DNA of 48,154 nucleotides from Planctomycetota bacterium (GTDB lineage Bacteria > Planctomycetota > MHYJ01 > WSZJ01), in the NCBI GenBank assembly GCA_016190145.1, contig JACPRD010000132.1:1-48154 (forward strand). Direction: 5' to 3'. The notes beneath the pieces are model-generated. The model saw nothing but the letters and a program-made list of their open reading frames with translations. It was not told the DNA's origin and did no database searches. Below are positions 24,957 to 32,746 of this stretch, piece by piece. The position numbers were made by a program, and so were the translations under genes. Position 1 is the stretch's first letter. Every line of letters begins with the position of its first letter.

Positions 24957-26411
24957 GTCCCCACCGCGCCTCCCGACACGCCCACCACCTTCGCCGGCAC
25001 TCCCACCTCCGCCGCGGCGCTCTCGGCGGCGTTCGCGCTGCTCTTCGCGGCGTGGGCGCTCATCCACCGCGGTTCCTCCCACCAGGACGCCGCCAACCAT
25101 TTCGGCTACGCCGCCGACGGCGCGCGTTCCCTTTCGCTCCTCCTCGATCCGTGGGGCCGGCCGCTCTGGTCGCTCCTCGTGATGCCCGCGGCGCAGCTCG
25201 GGATCGGCGCGGCGCGCGTATTCTGCGCGGCTCTCGCGGGCGTGACGCTCTACCAGACGTGGAAACTCGCGCGCCTCGTCGTCCCCCACAGCGCGCTCCT
25301 CGCCATCCCCGCGCTCGGCCTCCAATTTCATTTCTTCGCGCTCGCCGGCGACAACATGACCGAGCCCGTGTTTGCGCTGTTCTTCGCCCTCGCCTACCGC
25401 CTGTGGCTCGAAAAGAAAACCACGGCGTCGCTCCTCGTCGCCTCGCTCCTTCCGCTCGCGCGCCCCGAGGGCTTCTTCCTCGGCATCCTCTGGGGCTTCT
25501 TCGTCCTCGCCTCCGACCTCCCCCTGAAAAAACGCCTCACCTACCCGCTCCTCCTCCTCGGCGGCACCTTCCTCTGGTTCCTCGGCGGCCTCGTTGCCGA
25601 CGGCGACCCGCTGTTCATCGTCCACCACTGGCCGCCCAACTGGACCCCCTTCGAAATCTACGGCTTCGGCCGCAGCTTCCATTACGTCGAGAACTGGCCC
25701 GAGTACACCGGCGCCGCCATGCTCCTCCCGTTCCTCCTCGGCTTCGGCGCCTTCGCCGTCGGCCGGCCCGCCATTCACGTCGTGACGTTCCTCTTCTTCT
25801 TCCTCCTGCACACGATTCTCTGGTGGAAGGGCCTCTTCGGCTCCATCGGCTACCTGCGCTACTTCGTCTGCATCTCGCCGCTCATCGCGCTCTTCTGCGC
25901 CGAAGGCCTGCGCTTCTTTGCCTCCTTCGCGGCGATTCTCCGCATTCCCGCCGCCGCAGCGGTCGGGGTCGTCCTCGCGGGCGCGGCGTTCCAGACGGCG
26001 TGGATGTACGAAGCGCAGGGCCTGCTCTACGTGTTCGCGGCCTACGAGGACGCCGCGGACGCGTGGCGCGCCGACGGGACGCTCGAGCCGCTTCCCGAAA
26101 TCGTCGCCGACGCGCACGCGCGGCACGTGCTGCACCGGGGGGAGTACTGGCGGCACGGGCCGCCGGCGGTGGAGGCGGCGGGGCAGCTGGCGGCGTACGC
26201 GAAGATGCCCGTCGGGACGCGGATCCTGTGGGACGACCGGATGGGGGGCGGGTACTACGCGCTGGGCCCGGCGCAGTTCGCGGGGATCGGGTATCGGGTG
26301 AAGGCGACGCGCGCGTACGACCTGGACGCGTTCCGCGCGGGGTGGTACCGGGCGATGCGCGGACCGAGGCCGGAGCCGATCGCGATCACGGTCTACGAGA
26401 AAGCGCGCTAG
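24909..26411 (+). CDS. GT-C/GT39-like multi-pass membrane protein
   Basis: A 500-aa membrane protein with about ten hydrophobic helices. The first extracytoplasmic loop has RGSSHQDAANHFGYA, which could supply the acidic catalytic site of a GT-C glycosyltransferase. GDNMTEPVFALFFALAYRLW and LARPEGFFLGILWGF resemble mannosyltransferase-type proteins. The soluble C-terminus (from about residue 370) has an RILWDDRMGGGYYALG segment. The first 16 residues (TDLRPSRPSTLDAQRV) come from the right arm of the preceding inverted repeat. A later start is possible, but the next Met is far inside the TM region. The stop shares the bases CTAG with the convergent gene. Confidence 0.72.
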   Translation: MTDLRPSRPSTLDAQRVPTAPPDTPTTFAGTPTSAAALSAAFALLFAAWALIHRGSSHQDAANHFGYAADGARSLSLLLDPWGRPLWSLLVMPAAQLGIGAARVFCAALAGVTLYQTWKLARLVVPHSALLAIPALGLQFHFFALAGDNMTEPVFALFFALAYRLWLEKKTTASLLVASLLPLARPEGFFLGILWGFFVLASDLPLKKRLTYPLLLLGGTFLWFLGGLVADGDPLFIVHHWPPNWTPFEIYGFGRSFHYVENWPEYTGAAMLLPFLLGFGAFAVGRPAIHVVTFLFFFLLHTILWWKGLFGSIGYLRYFVCISPLIALFCAEGLRFFASFAAILRIPAAAAVGVVLAGAAFQTAWMYEAQGLLYVFAAYEDAADAWRADGTLEPLPEIVADAHARHVLHRGEYWRHGPPAVEAAGQLAAYAKMPVGTRILWDDRMGGGYYALGPAQFAGIGYRVKATRAYDLDAFRAGWYRAMRGPRPEPIAITVYEKAR

Positions 26412-28066
26412 ATCCCGATCGCCATCGCGCCGCCGCGGCGGGGCGAGACGGCCGCCGAGAGCACGCCCGATTCCGGATTCCAGCAGACGCACGTGACTCG
26501 GCCGGAGTCCCAGGGACCGACGACCTGGACTTCGTGGCCGCGGGCGCGAAGCGACTCCGCGATTGCGGGATCGAATCTCCCTTCCAGAACGGCCCCCGCC
26601 GGAACCGCGCCGTGCGGCGCGAACGAGGACGGAAAGGCGATCGACGTGAGAAGCGGCGCTTCCACGGCCTCCTGCAGCGGCATCCCGCGCGCCGCGACGT
26701 TGAGGAAGAACTGGAGCGTCCACTGGTCCTGGCCGTCGCCGCCGGGGGTGCCGAACGCGAGGCAGCGGCCGTCGGGGAGGCGGGCGAGGGAAGGGGTGAG
26801 CGTGGTCCGCGGGCGCTTGCGCGGGGCCAGGCGGTTGGGGTGATCGGGGAGGAAGTTGAACATCTGCAGGCGCGTGCCGGGCGCGAACCCGAGGCCCGGG
26901 ATCTGCGGGTTGGAGTGGAACCAGCCTCCCGAGGGCGTGGCGGAGACCATGAGGCCGGAGGCGTCGGCGGCGTCGACGTGCGTCGTGTCGCCGGTGTGCG
27001 CCGTCAGCGGCTCGAAGCCGCGGTCGGCGGAGCCGGAGGTCCAGGGAAGCGCGGGGGCGTCGAGTCCGGGGCGCAGGGCGCGCGCCGAGCGCGGGCCGAT
27101 TTCGCGGCGCCGCGCGGCCGCGTACTCGCGCGAGAGCAGGCGGTCGAGCGGGACGGTCGCGAACCTCGGGTCGCCGTAGTGCGCCTCGCGGTCGGCGAAC
27201 GCGAGCTTCGCCGCCTCGAGGTAGAGGTGGGCCCACTCGGCCTCCGGCAGTTTCTCGAGCGGATCATTCTCGAGCAGGCGCAGCAGCTGCAGGAATACGG
27301 GCCCCTGCGTCCACGGGCCGCATTTCGACACCGTCGCGCCGCGCCAGTCGATCTCCACGGGCGCTTCCGGCGCGCCGTGATACTCCTCGATGTCCGCGCG
27401 CGCGATCAGACCGCGGACCGGCGCGCCCGCGCGGTCGGGCTGCTCCACCCCGAGGAACGCCGCCAGCGACTTCGCCACGCGCCCGCCGTAGAAGCCCGCG
27501 CACCCCTTCGCCGCCACCGCCTCCAGCGTCCGCGCCAGGTCTTTCTGCACGAGCACCGGTCCGCCGCCGGAGAATGTCGCCGCCGTCGCGGGCCAGCGCG
27601 CAAACGCCGCGCGGTTCGCCTCGATCGCCGCCGCGAGACGCGCATCGACGGGAAATCCGTCCGCCGCCAGCTCGATCGCGGGGCGCAGCACGTCCCTGAG
27701 CGGCAGCTTCCCCCACCGGCCCAGCAGAATCAGCCACGCGTCCACCGTCGCCGGCACGGCCGCCGACGCGACGCCGTCGCCCGGAATTCCGGACGCGGGG
27801 AAGCGGTCCGCCGTCGCGGCGGCGGGAGCCCAGCCCTGTCCGCTGATCGCGTGCGTCGAGCCGTCGGGGGCGCGCACGAGAATCGGGCACTCGCCCCCGA
27901 GTCCGTTGAGGTGCGGCTCCAGCACCGCGAGCGCGAATCCTGCCGCCGCGGCCGCGTCGGCGGCGTTCCCGCCTTTCGCCAGGGCCCGTGCGCCCGCCGT
28001 CGCCGCGAGCGGGTGCCCCGCGGCGACGATGCCGCGCGAGGAGACGACGTCGGGGCGGTGGAGCAT
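26408..28066 (-). CDS. ggt: Gamma-glutamyltransferase (GGT) family Ntn-hydrolase
   Basis: A 552-aa homologue of GGT, an N-terminal-nucleophile enzyme that self-cleaves before a Thr to form large and small subunits. The likely nucleophile is Thr361 in HTGDTTHVD. The N-terminal AAGHPLAATAGARALAKGGNAADAAAAA and downstream GGDGQDQWTLQFFLN support the assignment. The usual PSGGW loop is present (SATPSGGWFHSN). No signal peptide is seen, so it may be a cytoplasmic family member acting on gamma-glutamyl or similar amides rather than on periplasmic glutathione. It is 42 bp after the transglutaminase-like gene and probably co-transcribed with it. Confidence 0.88.
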   Translation of the reverse strand: MLHRPDVVSSRGIVAAGHPLAATAGARALAKGGNAADAAAAAGFALAVLEPHLNGLGGECPILVRAPDGSTHAISGQGWAPAAATADRFPASGIPGDGVASAAVPATVDAWLILLGRWGKLPLRDVLRPAIELAADGFPVDARLAAAIEANRAAFARWPATAATFSGGGPVLVQKDLARTLEAVAAKGCAGFYGGRVAKSLAAFLGVEQPDRAGAPVRGLIARADIEEYHGAPEAPVEIDWRGATVSKCGPWTQGPVFLQLLRLLENDPLEKLPEAEWAHLYLEAAKLAFADREAHYGDPRFATVPLDRLLSREYAAARRREIGPRSARALRPGLDAPALPWTSGSADRGFEPLTAHTGDTTHVDAADASGLMVSATPSGGWFHSNPQIPGLGFAPGTRLQMFNFLPDHPNRLAPRKRPRTTLTPSLARLPDGRCLAFGTPGGDGQDQWTLQFFLNVAARGMPLQEAVEAPLLTSIAFPSSFAPHGAVPAGAVLEGRFDPAIAESLRARGHEVQVVGPWDSGRVTCVCWNPESGVLSAAVSPRRGGAMAIGI

Positions 28067-28108
28067 CGCGAAAGGCTACTCCGGGCGCCTCCGCGGGTCC
28101 CGGGTTTC

Positions 28109-29167
28109 CTACTTCACGCTCCGGTACGTCAGCTCGCGCGTCCAGCCCCCGTGTTCCTTGCCGTCCGTTTCGACGTAGCTTCTGACGAACCAGTTCAGCT
28201 TCGGTCCGTCCTGCTTCGGCGCCAGCTCGATGTTGCGGCCGAACGAAAACGTGACCCGGCCGTCGTCGATGTGGTCGAAGTAGAACTCCCGCTTGTCCGG
28301 CGTCACGTCGGCGTAGCTGATGTCGCTGTAAACCCACCCGCGGCCCGCGAAGTACGTGCGGACCCAGCAGTGATACCCCGGCTCCTTCTTCGGATCGTCG
28401 AACTTCGCGACCCCGTCGTTCTCCGGCTTGAGCGACGTACCCATCACGAACTGCGTCGGAAGCTCGACCGCGCGCGCCATCGCCTGGTACAGCGCGTGAA
28501 AATCGGTGCAGTTCCCGGTCTTGCAGTCCATGCAGTAACTCGCCGATCCCTTCCCGCTCGCCTTCAGGTTCGCAGGGTCCTTCTTCCAGTACTCGGCGTC
28601 GTCGATGATGAAATCGTAGAACTTCCGCGCGCGCGCCACCGGGTCGCTCACCCCCTCCACGAGCTCGAGCGCCTTCCCGCGGATCCTCTCCGTCGTCTCG
28701 CCGTTCGGGAACTCCGCCAGCCGCGCCGCCAGCGCTTCCTTCTCCTCGCCCGTCAGCAAACGGGCCGCGCCGCCGGCCGGCGAACTCTCCCACCGCTCCA
28801 GCGTGAATTCGACGCTCACGTCGAACGCGGCCGCCTTCGGTTCGGCGATTTCCACATACAGGAAGCGGTTCCCCTCGGAGGCTTCGGTTTCGATGCGGTA
28901 GCCGTCGGGGGCGGTGATTTTGAGATCCGAGATGCGCTGGAGAGGTTCTTCCTGGGGCAGTTCGAACCAGGCGCGGACCTTCTTCGTGCCCGCGGGAAGG
29001 TCCTTCACCGTGAACGCGTCCCGGACGGCGTACCGTTTCGGCGACGATTCGGGCCGCGACTCCGGGATGAGCGCGCGGGGGGCGGCATTTTCGGCGCGCA
29101 TGGAAGTGGACGTGAGGGCGGCGAGGGTGGCGAGGGCCGAGGCGAGCACGACGGGATACCGGCGCAT
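28109..29167 (-). CDS. Secreted transglutaminase-like cysteine protein
   Basis: A 352-aa protein with a signal peptide (residues 1-25, cut near MRA-EN). An N-terminal beta-rich domain (45-130) precedes a transglutaminase core with a Cys-His-Asp triad: Cys220 in TGNCTDFHALYQ, His266 in GYHCWVRTYF and Asp282 in YSDISYAD. Such domains act as periplasmic cysteine proteases or cross-linking enzymes on peptides. The extra cysteines in SYCMDCKTGNC are notable. The start at ATG 29167 is preferred over the frame to 29215 because it begins the signal peptide. The neighbouring GGT suggests a shared role in peptide or amide turnover (inference). Confidence 0.85.
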   Translation of the reverse strand: MRRYPVVLASALATLAALTSTSMRAENAAPRALIPESRPESSPKRYAVRDAFTVKDLPAGTKKVRAWFELPQEEPLQRISDLKITAPDGYRIETEASEGNRFLYVEIAEPKAAAFDVSVEFTLERWESSPAGGAARLLTGEEKEALAARLAEFPNGETTERIRGKALELVEGVSDPVARARKFYDFIIDDAEYWKKDPANLKASGKGSASYCMDCKTGNCTDFHALYQAMARAVELPTQFVMGTSLKPENDGVAKFDDPKKEPGYHCWVRTYFAGRGWVYSDISYADVTPDKREFYFDHIDDGRVTFSFGRNIELAPKQDGPKLNWFVRSYVETDGKEHGGWTRELTYRSVK

Positions 29168-29342
29168 CGTTGGGGCTCCAAGTCGGATGATGATGTTGAA
29201 AACAATAACAGCCACTCACCCTATCCAGAGCATCGGAAACATGAATACTCAGGCCCCGCGTCTATAGGGTCCCACACCCTCCCGGCCGCAGCCCCCGACC
29301 GGTCCCCCCAGTCGGGCCTTTCCTCCAATTTGTGGACCCGGG

Positions 29343-31037
29343 ATGGGAAGCGGCGAAGATGACGCCGTGACCAACCCCACTTCGAACCCGGAGCCGATCC
29401 CGCTGGTCCCGTGGGCGCCCCGGGCGGCGGCACTCGCCGCGTGGTTCGCCTCGGCCGCCTCTCTTCTCGGCCTCCTCGGCATCGCGGGATGGATCTTCGA
29501 CATCGATTCGCTGAAGGGCGTGCTGCCCGGGCTGGCGACGATGAAGGCGAATACAGCGCTGGCGATCCTCCTCGAGGGCGCGGCCCTGGCCGTGCTGGCG
29601 GCATCGCCCCGGGCCATGTGGACGCGCACCGCGGCGCGCGCAGCGGCCGCGGCCGGCGGGGCCGTCGGCGCGCTGACGCTCCTCGAATTCGCCACCGGGG
29701 CGAACCTCGGAATCGATGAACTGCTCGTGCGCGACGTCGCCCGCAACGCCCTTCCGTACTACGCCGGCCGCATGGCCCCCACGACCGCGCTCAATTTCGT
29801 CCTGCTGGCCGTCGCGATCGGACTCGTCGAGGCGCGGCGGCCCCGCATCGGCCGCGCGTGCGAAGGCTCCGCGATCGCCGCCCTCGTGATCGCGTTCATG
29901 TCGCTGGCCGGCTACCTCTACGGCGTCTCGCCCGAGGGGCCCGTCGCCGTCCACACGACCCAGATGGCCGTCCACACCTCGACCGCCTTCGTCCTCATCT
30001 CGGCCGCCGTCCTGCTCGCACGCACCCAGCACGGCCTGCTGGCCCTCGTCCACGCCGACGACGTGGGCGGCTTCGCCGCGCGCCGGCTCCTTCCCGTCGC
30101 CATCGGCGTCCCCCTCGCCGCCGGCGCCTTCTTCCTCGCCGGCCGCAACGCCGCCTGGTACGGCGCGGAATTCACCGTCGCGGCACTCGTCGTCGCCACC
30201 GTCGTCGTCCTCTCCGCCGTCATCCTGATGAGCTCCGCCCTCCTCGGAAAACTCGACGCCGAACGCCGGCTCGCCGACGCCGCCACGCGCCGCCTCAACG
30301 CCGAACTCGAACGCCGCGTCTCCGAACGCACCGCCGAACTCGCCGCCGCCAACCGCGAACTCGAAGCCTTCGCCTCCTCCATCTCCCACGACCTCTCCGG
30401 CCCCGTGCAGACCGTCGACGGCTTCGCCGCCGCACTCCAGCAGGAATGCGGCCCCGCCCTCGGCGACGCCGGCCTCGACCACGTCCGCCGGATCCGCGCC
30501 GCGGCGCAGCACATGGGGCTCCTCATGGAAGCGCTTCTCGAGCTCTCCCGGCTCACGCGCGCGGAGATGAAACGCGAAACCGTGGACCTGTCGGCGCTGG
30601 CCGGCTCGATCGCCGCGGAGCTCGCGGGCCGCGAGCCGGGCCGCGCGGTCGAATTCCGCATCGCTCCCGGCCTCTTCGCCCGCGGCGATCCGCGGCTCCT
30701 CCGCATCCTGCTCGAAAACCTCCTGGGCAACGCCTGGAAATTCACCTCCCGCGCGCCGCACCCCGTCGTCGAGTTCGCGTCGGGCGAGGACGACGGCCGC
30801 CGCGCGTTCGTCGTCCGCGACAACGGCGCGGGCTTCGACATGTCCCAGGTCGACCGCCTCTTCAGCCCCTTCCACCGCCTCCACACCCCGGCCGAATTCC
30901 CGGGGCACGGCGTCGGCCTCGCGACTGTCCAGCGCATCGTGCAGCGGCACGGAGGGCGCATCCGGGGGAAGGGAGAGAGGGGAAAGGGGGCGGAGTTCCG
31001 GTTCACGCTGGAGGGGGAGGAGAAGAAAGAATTATGA
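29343..31037 (+). CDS. Membrane histidine kinase with multi-TM sensor
   Basis: A 564-aa kinase. Residues 25-310 form about seven or eight hydrophobic helices in a MASE-like sensor without a large external loop. A coiled coil follows (LNAELERRVSERTAELAAANREL split by heptads), then HisKA with ISHDLSGPVQTVDGF, the phytochrome/Cph1-like variant. The HATPase domain has LLENLLGNAWKFT, DNGAGFDM and HGVGLATV. No receiver or output domain is attached. The 31084 stand-alone receiver directly downstream is the likely partner. The stop codon lies in an AT-rich heptad half-repeat. Confidence 0.9.
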   Translation: MGSGEDDAVTNPTSNPEPIPLVPWAPRAAALAAWFASAASLLGLLGIAGWIFDIDSLKGVLPGLATMKANTALAILLEGAALAVLAASPRAMWTRTAARAAAAAGGAVGALTLLEFATGANLGIDELLVRDVARNALPYYAGRMAPTTALNFVLLAVAIGLVEARRPRIGRACEGSAIAALVIAFMSLAGYLYGVSPEGPVAVHTTQMAVHTSTAFVLISAAVLLARTQHGLLALVHADDVGGFAARRLLPVAIGVPLAAGAFFLAGRNAAWYGAEFTVAALVVATVVVLSAVILMSSALLGKLDAERRLADAATRRLNAELERRVSERTAELAAANRELEAFASSISHDLSGPVQTVDGFAAALQQECGPALGDAGLDHVRRIRAAAQHMGLLMEALLELSRLTRAEMKRETVDLSALAGSIAAELAGREPGRAVEFRIAPGLFARGDPRLLRILLENLLGNAWKFTSRAPHPVVEFASGEDDGRRAFVVRDNGAGFDMSQVDRLFSPFHRLHTPAEFPGHGVGLATVQRIVQRHGGRIRGKGERGKGAEFRFTLEGEEKKEL

Positions 31038-31073
31038 AATTTGAATTCTGAATGGTGAATTGAAAGTCCCAAG
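31031..31073 (+). repeat. Half copy of the TGAATTT heptad repeat
   Basis: This AT-rich run of TGAATT-like heptads resembles the left arm of the palindrome at 22536-22579, including the ending TGAATTG followed by a GTCCC/GACTTC-like block. It supplies the stop codon of the histidine kinase (TGA 31035-31037) and fills the spacer before the receiver gene. The inverted second arm is absent. Confidence 0.65.
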
Positions 31074-31083
31074 GAGAGACGCC

Positions 31084-31527
31084 ATGGAAGGGAAGACGAT
31101 CCTGCTCGTCGAAGACAACCCGGATCACCAGGAACTCACGAAACGGGCGCTGCGCACGCTCGACATCCTGCACTTCGTCATGGTGGTGGGCGATGGGCAG
31201 GAGGCGCTCGACTACCTGCTCGGGCAGGGCGGATGGTCGGAGCGCGACACGCGGGTGACGCCCGCGGTGGTGCTGCTCGACCTCAAGCTCGGCCGCATGG
31301 ACGGCTTCGAGCTGCTGCGCCGCATCCGCGCCGACGAGCGGACGAAATTCGTGCCGGTCGCGATCCTGACCTCTTCGCGCGAGGAGCGCGACATCGTCCG
31401 CAGCTACGCCGCGGGCGCGAACAGCTACATCCGGAAGTCGCTGAACTTCGAGGAGTACTGCACGGCCCTGCGCGGCGCCGCGGAGTACTGGCTCGAGGTC
31501 AACGTCCCGCCGCCCGGAAACACCTAG
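31084..31527 (+). CDS. Stand-alone receiver (Rcp1-like) response regulator
   Basis: A 147-aa single-domain receiver: acidic pair in LLVEDNPDH, phospho-acceptor Asp66 in VVLLDLKLGRMDG, Thr/Ser switch (ILTSSRE) and Lys118 in YIRKSLNF. The DxKLG form and the insertion before it match receivers that pair with phytochrome-type kinases, here probably the kinase 46 bp upstream. It has no DNA-binding domain, so it signals by protein contact or phosphorelay. ATG 31084 follows AAGGAGAGACGCC. Confidence 0.92.
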   Translation: MEGKTILLVEDNPDHQELTKRALRTLDILHFVMVVGDGQEALDYLLGQGGWSERDTRVTPAVVLLDLKLGRMDGFELLRRIRADERTKFVPVAILTSSREERDIVRSYAAGANSYIRKSLNFEEYCTALRGAAEYWLEVNVPPPGNT

Positions 31528-31536
31528 AGTTTCCAC

Positions 31537-31564
31537 TTGACACCCGCTTCCCAGTTCCTAGAAT
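31537..31564 (+). promoter_or_regulatory. Sigma70-type promoter for the structured RNA
   Basis: TTGACA (31537-31542) is a perfect -35, followed after 16 bp by TAGAAT (31559-31564). The expected start is near 31571. It fires into the structured RNA and its terminator and then toward the gene at 31737. TAGAAT also occurs upstream of the genes at 22706, 46170 and 47599, so it seems to be this genome's common -10. Confidence 0.75.
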
Positions 31565-31569
31565 CCTCC

Positions 31570-31690
31570 ATCTGACAACTTCGTTCCGTGGGATTTGCGG
31601 CGTATTGCAGCCACGTAAAAAACTGCTAAAAAGCCCCGGGGGCGATCCCCCGAAAAACCCGCTTCGCCGCAAGGGAAGCGGGTTTTTTTA
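31570..31690 (+). ncRNA. Candidate structured leader or small RNA with pseudoknot and terminator
   Basis: About 120 nt lie between a strong promoter and an intrinsic terminator. CGTGG (31587-31591) pairs with CCACG (31611-31615). GCAG (31607-31610) inside that loop can pair with CTGC (31623-31626) across an A-rich TAAAAAA strand, giving an H-type pseudoknot. A perfect CGGGGG-CGAT-CCCCCG hairpin (31637-31652) follows, then the terminator. This geometry resembles small riboswitches such as preQ1-I, but the loop sequence does not match that consensus. It could be a riboswitch or attenuator for the 31737 operon or a free-standing sRNA. No known family was recognised. Confidence 0.6.
31655..31689 (+). 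terminator. Intrinsic terminator of the 31570 RNA
   Basis: CCCGCTTC (31658-31665) pairs with GAAGCGGG (31675-31682), extended by A-T pairs, and is followed by seven T residues (31683-31689). It ends 47 bp before the ATG at 31737, so it would block that operon unless read through. Confidence 0.93.
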
Positions 31691-31736
31691 TTGGCTTCGG
31701 GCCCTGCCGCGGGTCCGGAGCGGACGGAGGTGACCG

Positions 31737-32249
31737 ATGAACGTGATCGAACAGATCCGACAGAGGTACGTCGCCTGGCGCGCCCGCGGGCGCTCGCGCG
31801 AGGGGTTTTTCCGCCTCGTGTGCCGGGGGTTCGACGACGTGATCGGCGGTAGCGGCGGCCTGTGCGCGAAGGAAGATGGGGGTCGGGCCGGGGACATCCT
31901 GTTTCTCGACGCCGATTTTTCCGTGAAGTCGTTCCGCGCGTCGGAGCCCGATTTCGCGCGTGTCAACCAGTCGGTGGAAGGCCTGGGGATTTTCGGACCC
32001 CGGACGCCGCTGGACGGGACGGAAGAAGACGAGGTGTGGTACTACGCGCTCGCGCTGGTGGCCGAGAAGGCGCTTGCCTGGCTCTCCTTGAACCGGCCCG
32101 GCCGCGCGGAGCTGCTGCTCGCGCTCGGCCGCGTGAAGGAGCGGCTGCACAAGCCCGACGAGGCGGCGGAGCTGTACGGAGAGGCCCGGAGGAAATGGGA
32201 GTCGCAGGCGAAACGAATGCGGAAGACGGCGAAGCAGGCCGCCATCTAG
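31737..32249 (+). CDS. Hypothetical protein with TPR-like C-terminus
   Basis: A 170-aa protein not matched to a family I recognise. The N-terminal half is mixed (MNVIEQIRQRYVAWRARGRSR, ILFLDADFSVKSF). Residues 105-165 are strongly helical and look like one or two TPR-type hairpins (ALALVAEKALAWLSLNR, ALGRVKERLHKPDEAAELYG) with a basic tail. GGACGGAGGTG before ATG 31737 is a good ribosome binding site. It heads a three-gene set with two small Cys-rich or companion proteins and lies just after the terminated RNA leader. Confidence 0.65.
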   Translation: MNVIEQIRQRYVAWRARGRSREGFFRLVCRGFDDVIGGSGGLCAKEDGGRAGDILFLDADFSVKSFRASEPDFARVNQSVEGLGIFGPRTPLDGTEEDEVWYYALALVAEKALAWLSLNRPGRAELLLALGRVKERLHKPDEAAELYGEARRKWESQAKRMRKTAKQAAI

Positions 32250-32292
32250 TCCGCGTCGTTTCCCCCGAACCCGTTCTCAAGGAGCAACTCCC

Positions 32293-32559
32293 ATGGCCGT
32301 CCTCCAGGCGCCCGATTCGACCCGCTGCACCGCGTGCGGCGGCTCCCGCTGCGACCACGAAGGCATCCTCGCCCGGCTGCTGGGGTGCGAGGAGGCGGGG
32401 CTGTGTCTCGACTGTCTGGCGTTCGCGTTCGGGCTCGAGAAGGGAAGGTTCGCGCGGGGCGCGGTGGCGCACCTGCGGAAGAAGTCGTGCCTGTGGGTGG
32501 CGTTCGAGCGGGCACGCGGGTGCGGTTGCTCGCTGGAGCACGCGACCCGTGTCGGATAG
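32293..32559 (+). CDS. Small Cys-rich putative zinc-ribbon protein
   Basis: An 88-aa protein with Cys12, Cys15, Cys20 and His22 (CTACGGSRCDH), then Cys38 and Cys41 (CLDC), Cys66, and Cys77/Cys79. The pattern aligns with the N-terminal half of the protein at 34975 (CRHCGSALCGH, CAPC, RRRPC), so the two are paralogues. The spacing suggests a treble-clef or ribbon zinc site plus spare thiols. AAGGAGCAACTCCC precedes ATG 32293. It overlaps the next small gene by 11 bp. Sulfur or thiol handling is suggested only by the paralogue's TusA-like fusion. Confidence 0.7.
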   Translation: MAVLQAPDSTRCTACGGSRCDHEGILARLLGCEEAGLCLDCLAFAFGLEKGRFARGAVAHLRKKSCLWVAFERARGCGCSLEHATRVG

Positions 32560-32746
32560 CGCGAGGTTCGAAGCGGCGCCTTCGGAAGCGGTTCCCGTCG
32601 TGTGGCGGGCGCCGGACGGGCGGGTGCGCGTCGTGTTTCCGCGGGAGTGGGGCGGAACACGGATCAAGGACTACATGCGCGGGCTCCAGGACGGGATTCG
32701 CGTGACGGGGGGTGCGCCGCTGGAAGAGACCTATTTGCGCGGGTAG
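32549..32746 (+). CDS. Small hypothetical protein
   Basis: A 65-aa reading frame starting at GTG 32549 within the end of the previous gene. It has a beta-like centre (PVVWRAPDGRVRVVFPREW) and a helical part (RIKDYMRGLQDGIRV). No family was recognised. Support comes from the overlapping start, operon position and plausible composition. The tail overlaps the convergent DUF1028 gene by 16 bp. It may correspond in role to the C-terminal domain of the 34975 protein, although no clear similarity is visible. Confidence 0.5.
   Translation: MSDSARFEAAPSEAVPVVWRAPDGRVRVVFPREWGGTRIKDYMRGLQDGIRVTGGAPLEETYLRG

Noticed and set aside
31570-31690. preQ1-I riboswitch
   Set aside because: The H-type pseudoknot and A-rich strand are similar, but loop 1 is 15 nt, there is no spacer before the second strand, and the conserved C-rich core is missing. 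The downstream gene is not queuosine-related.
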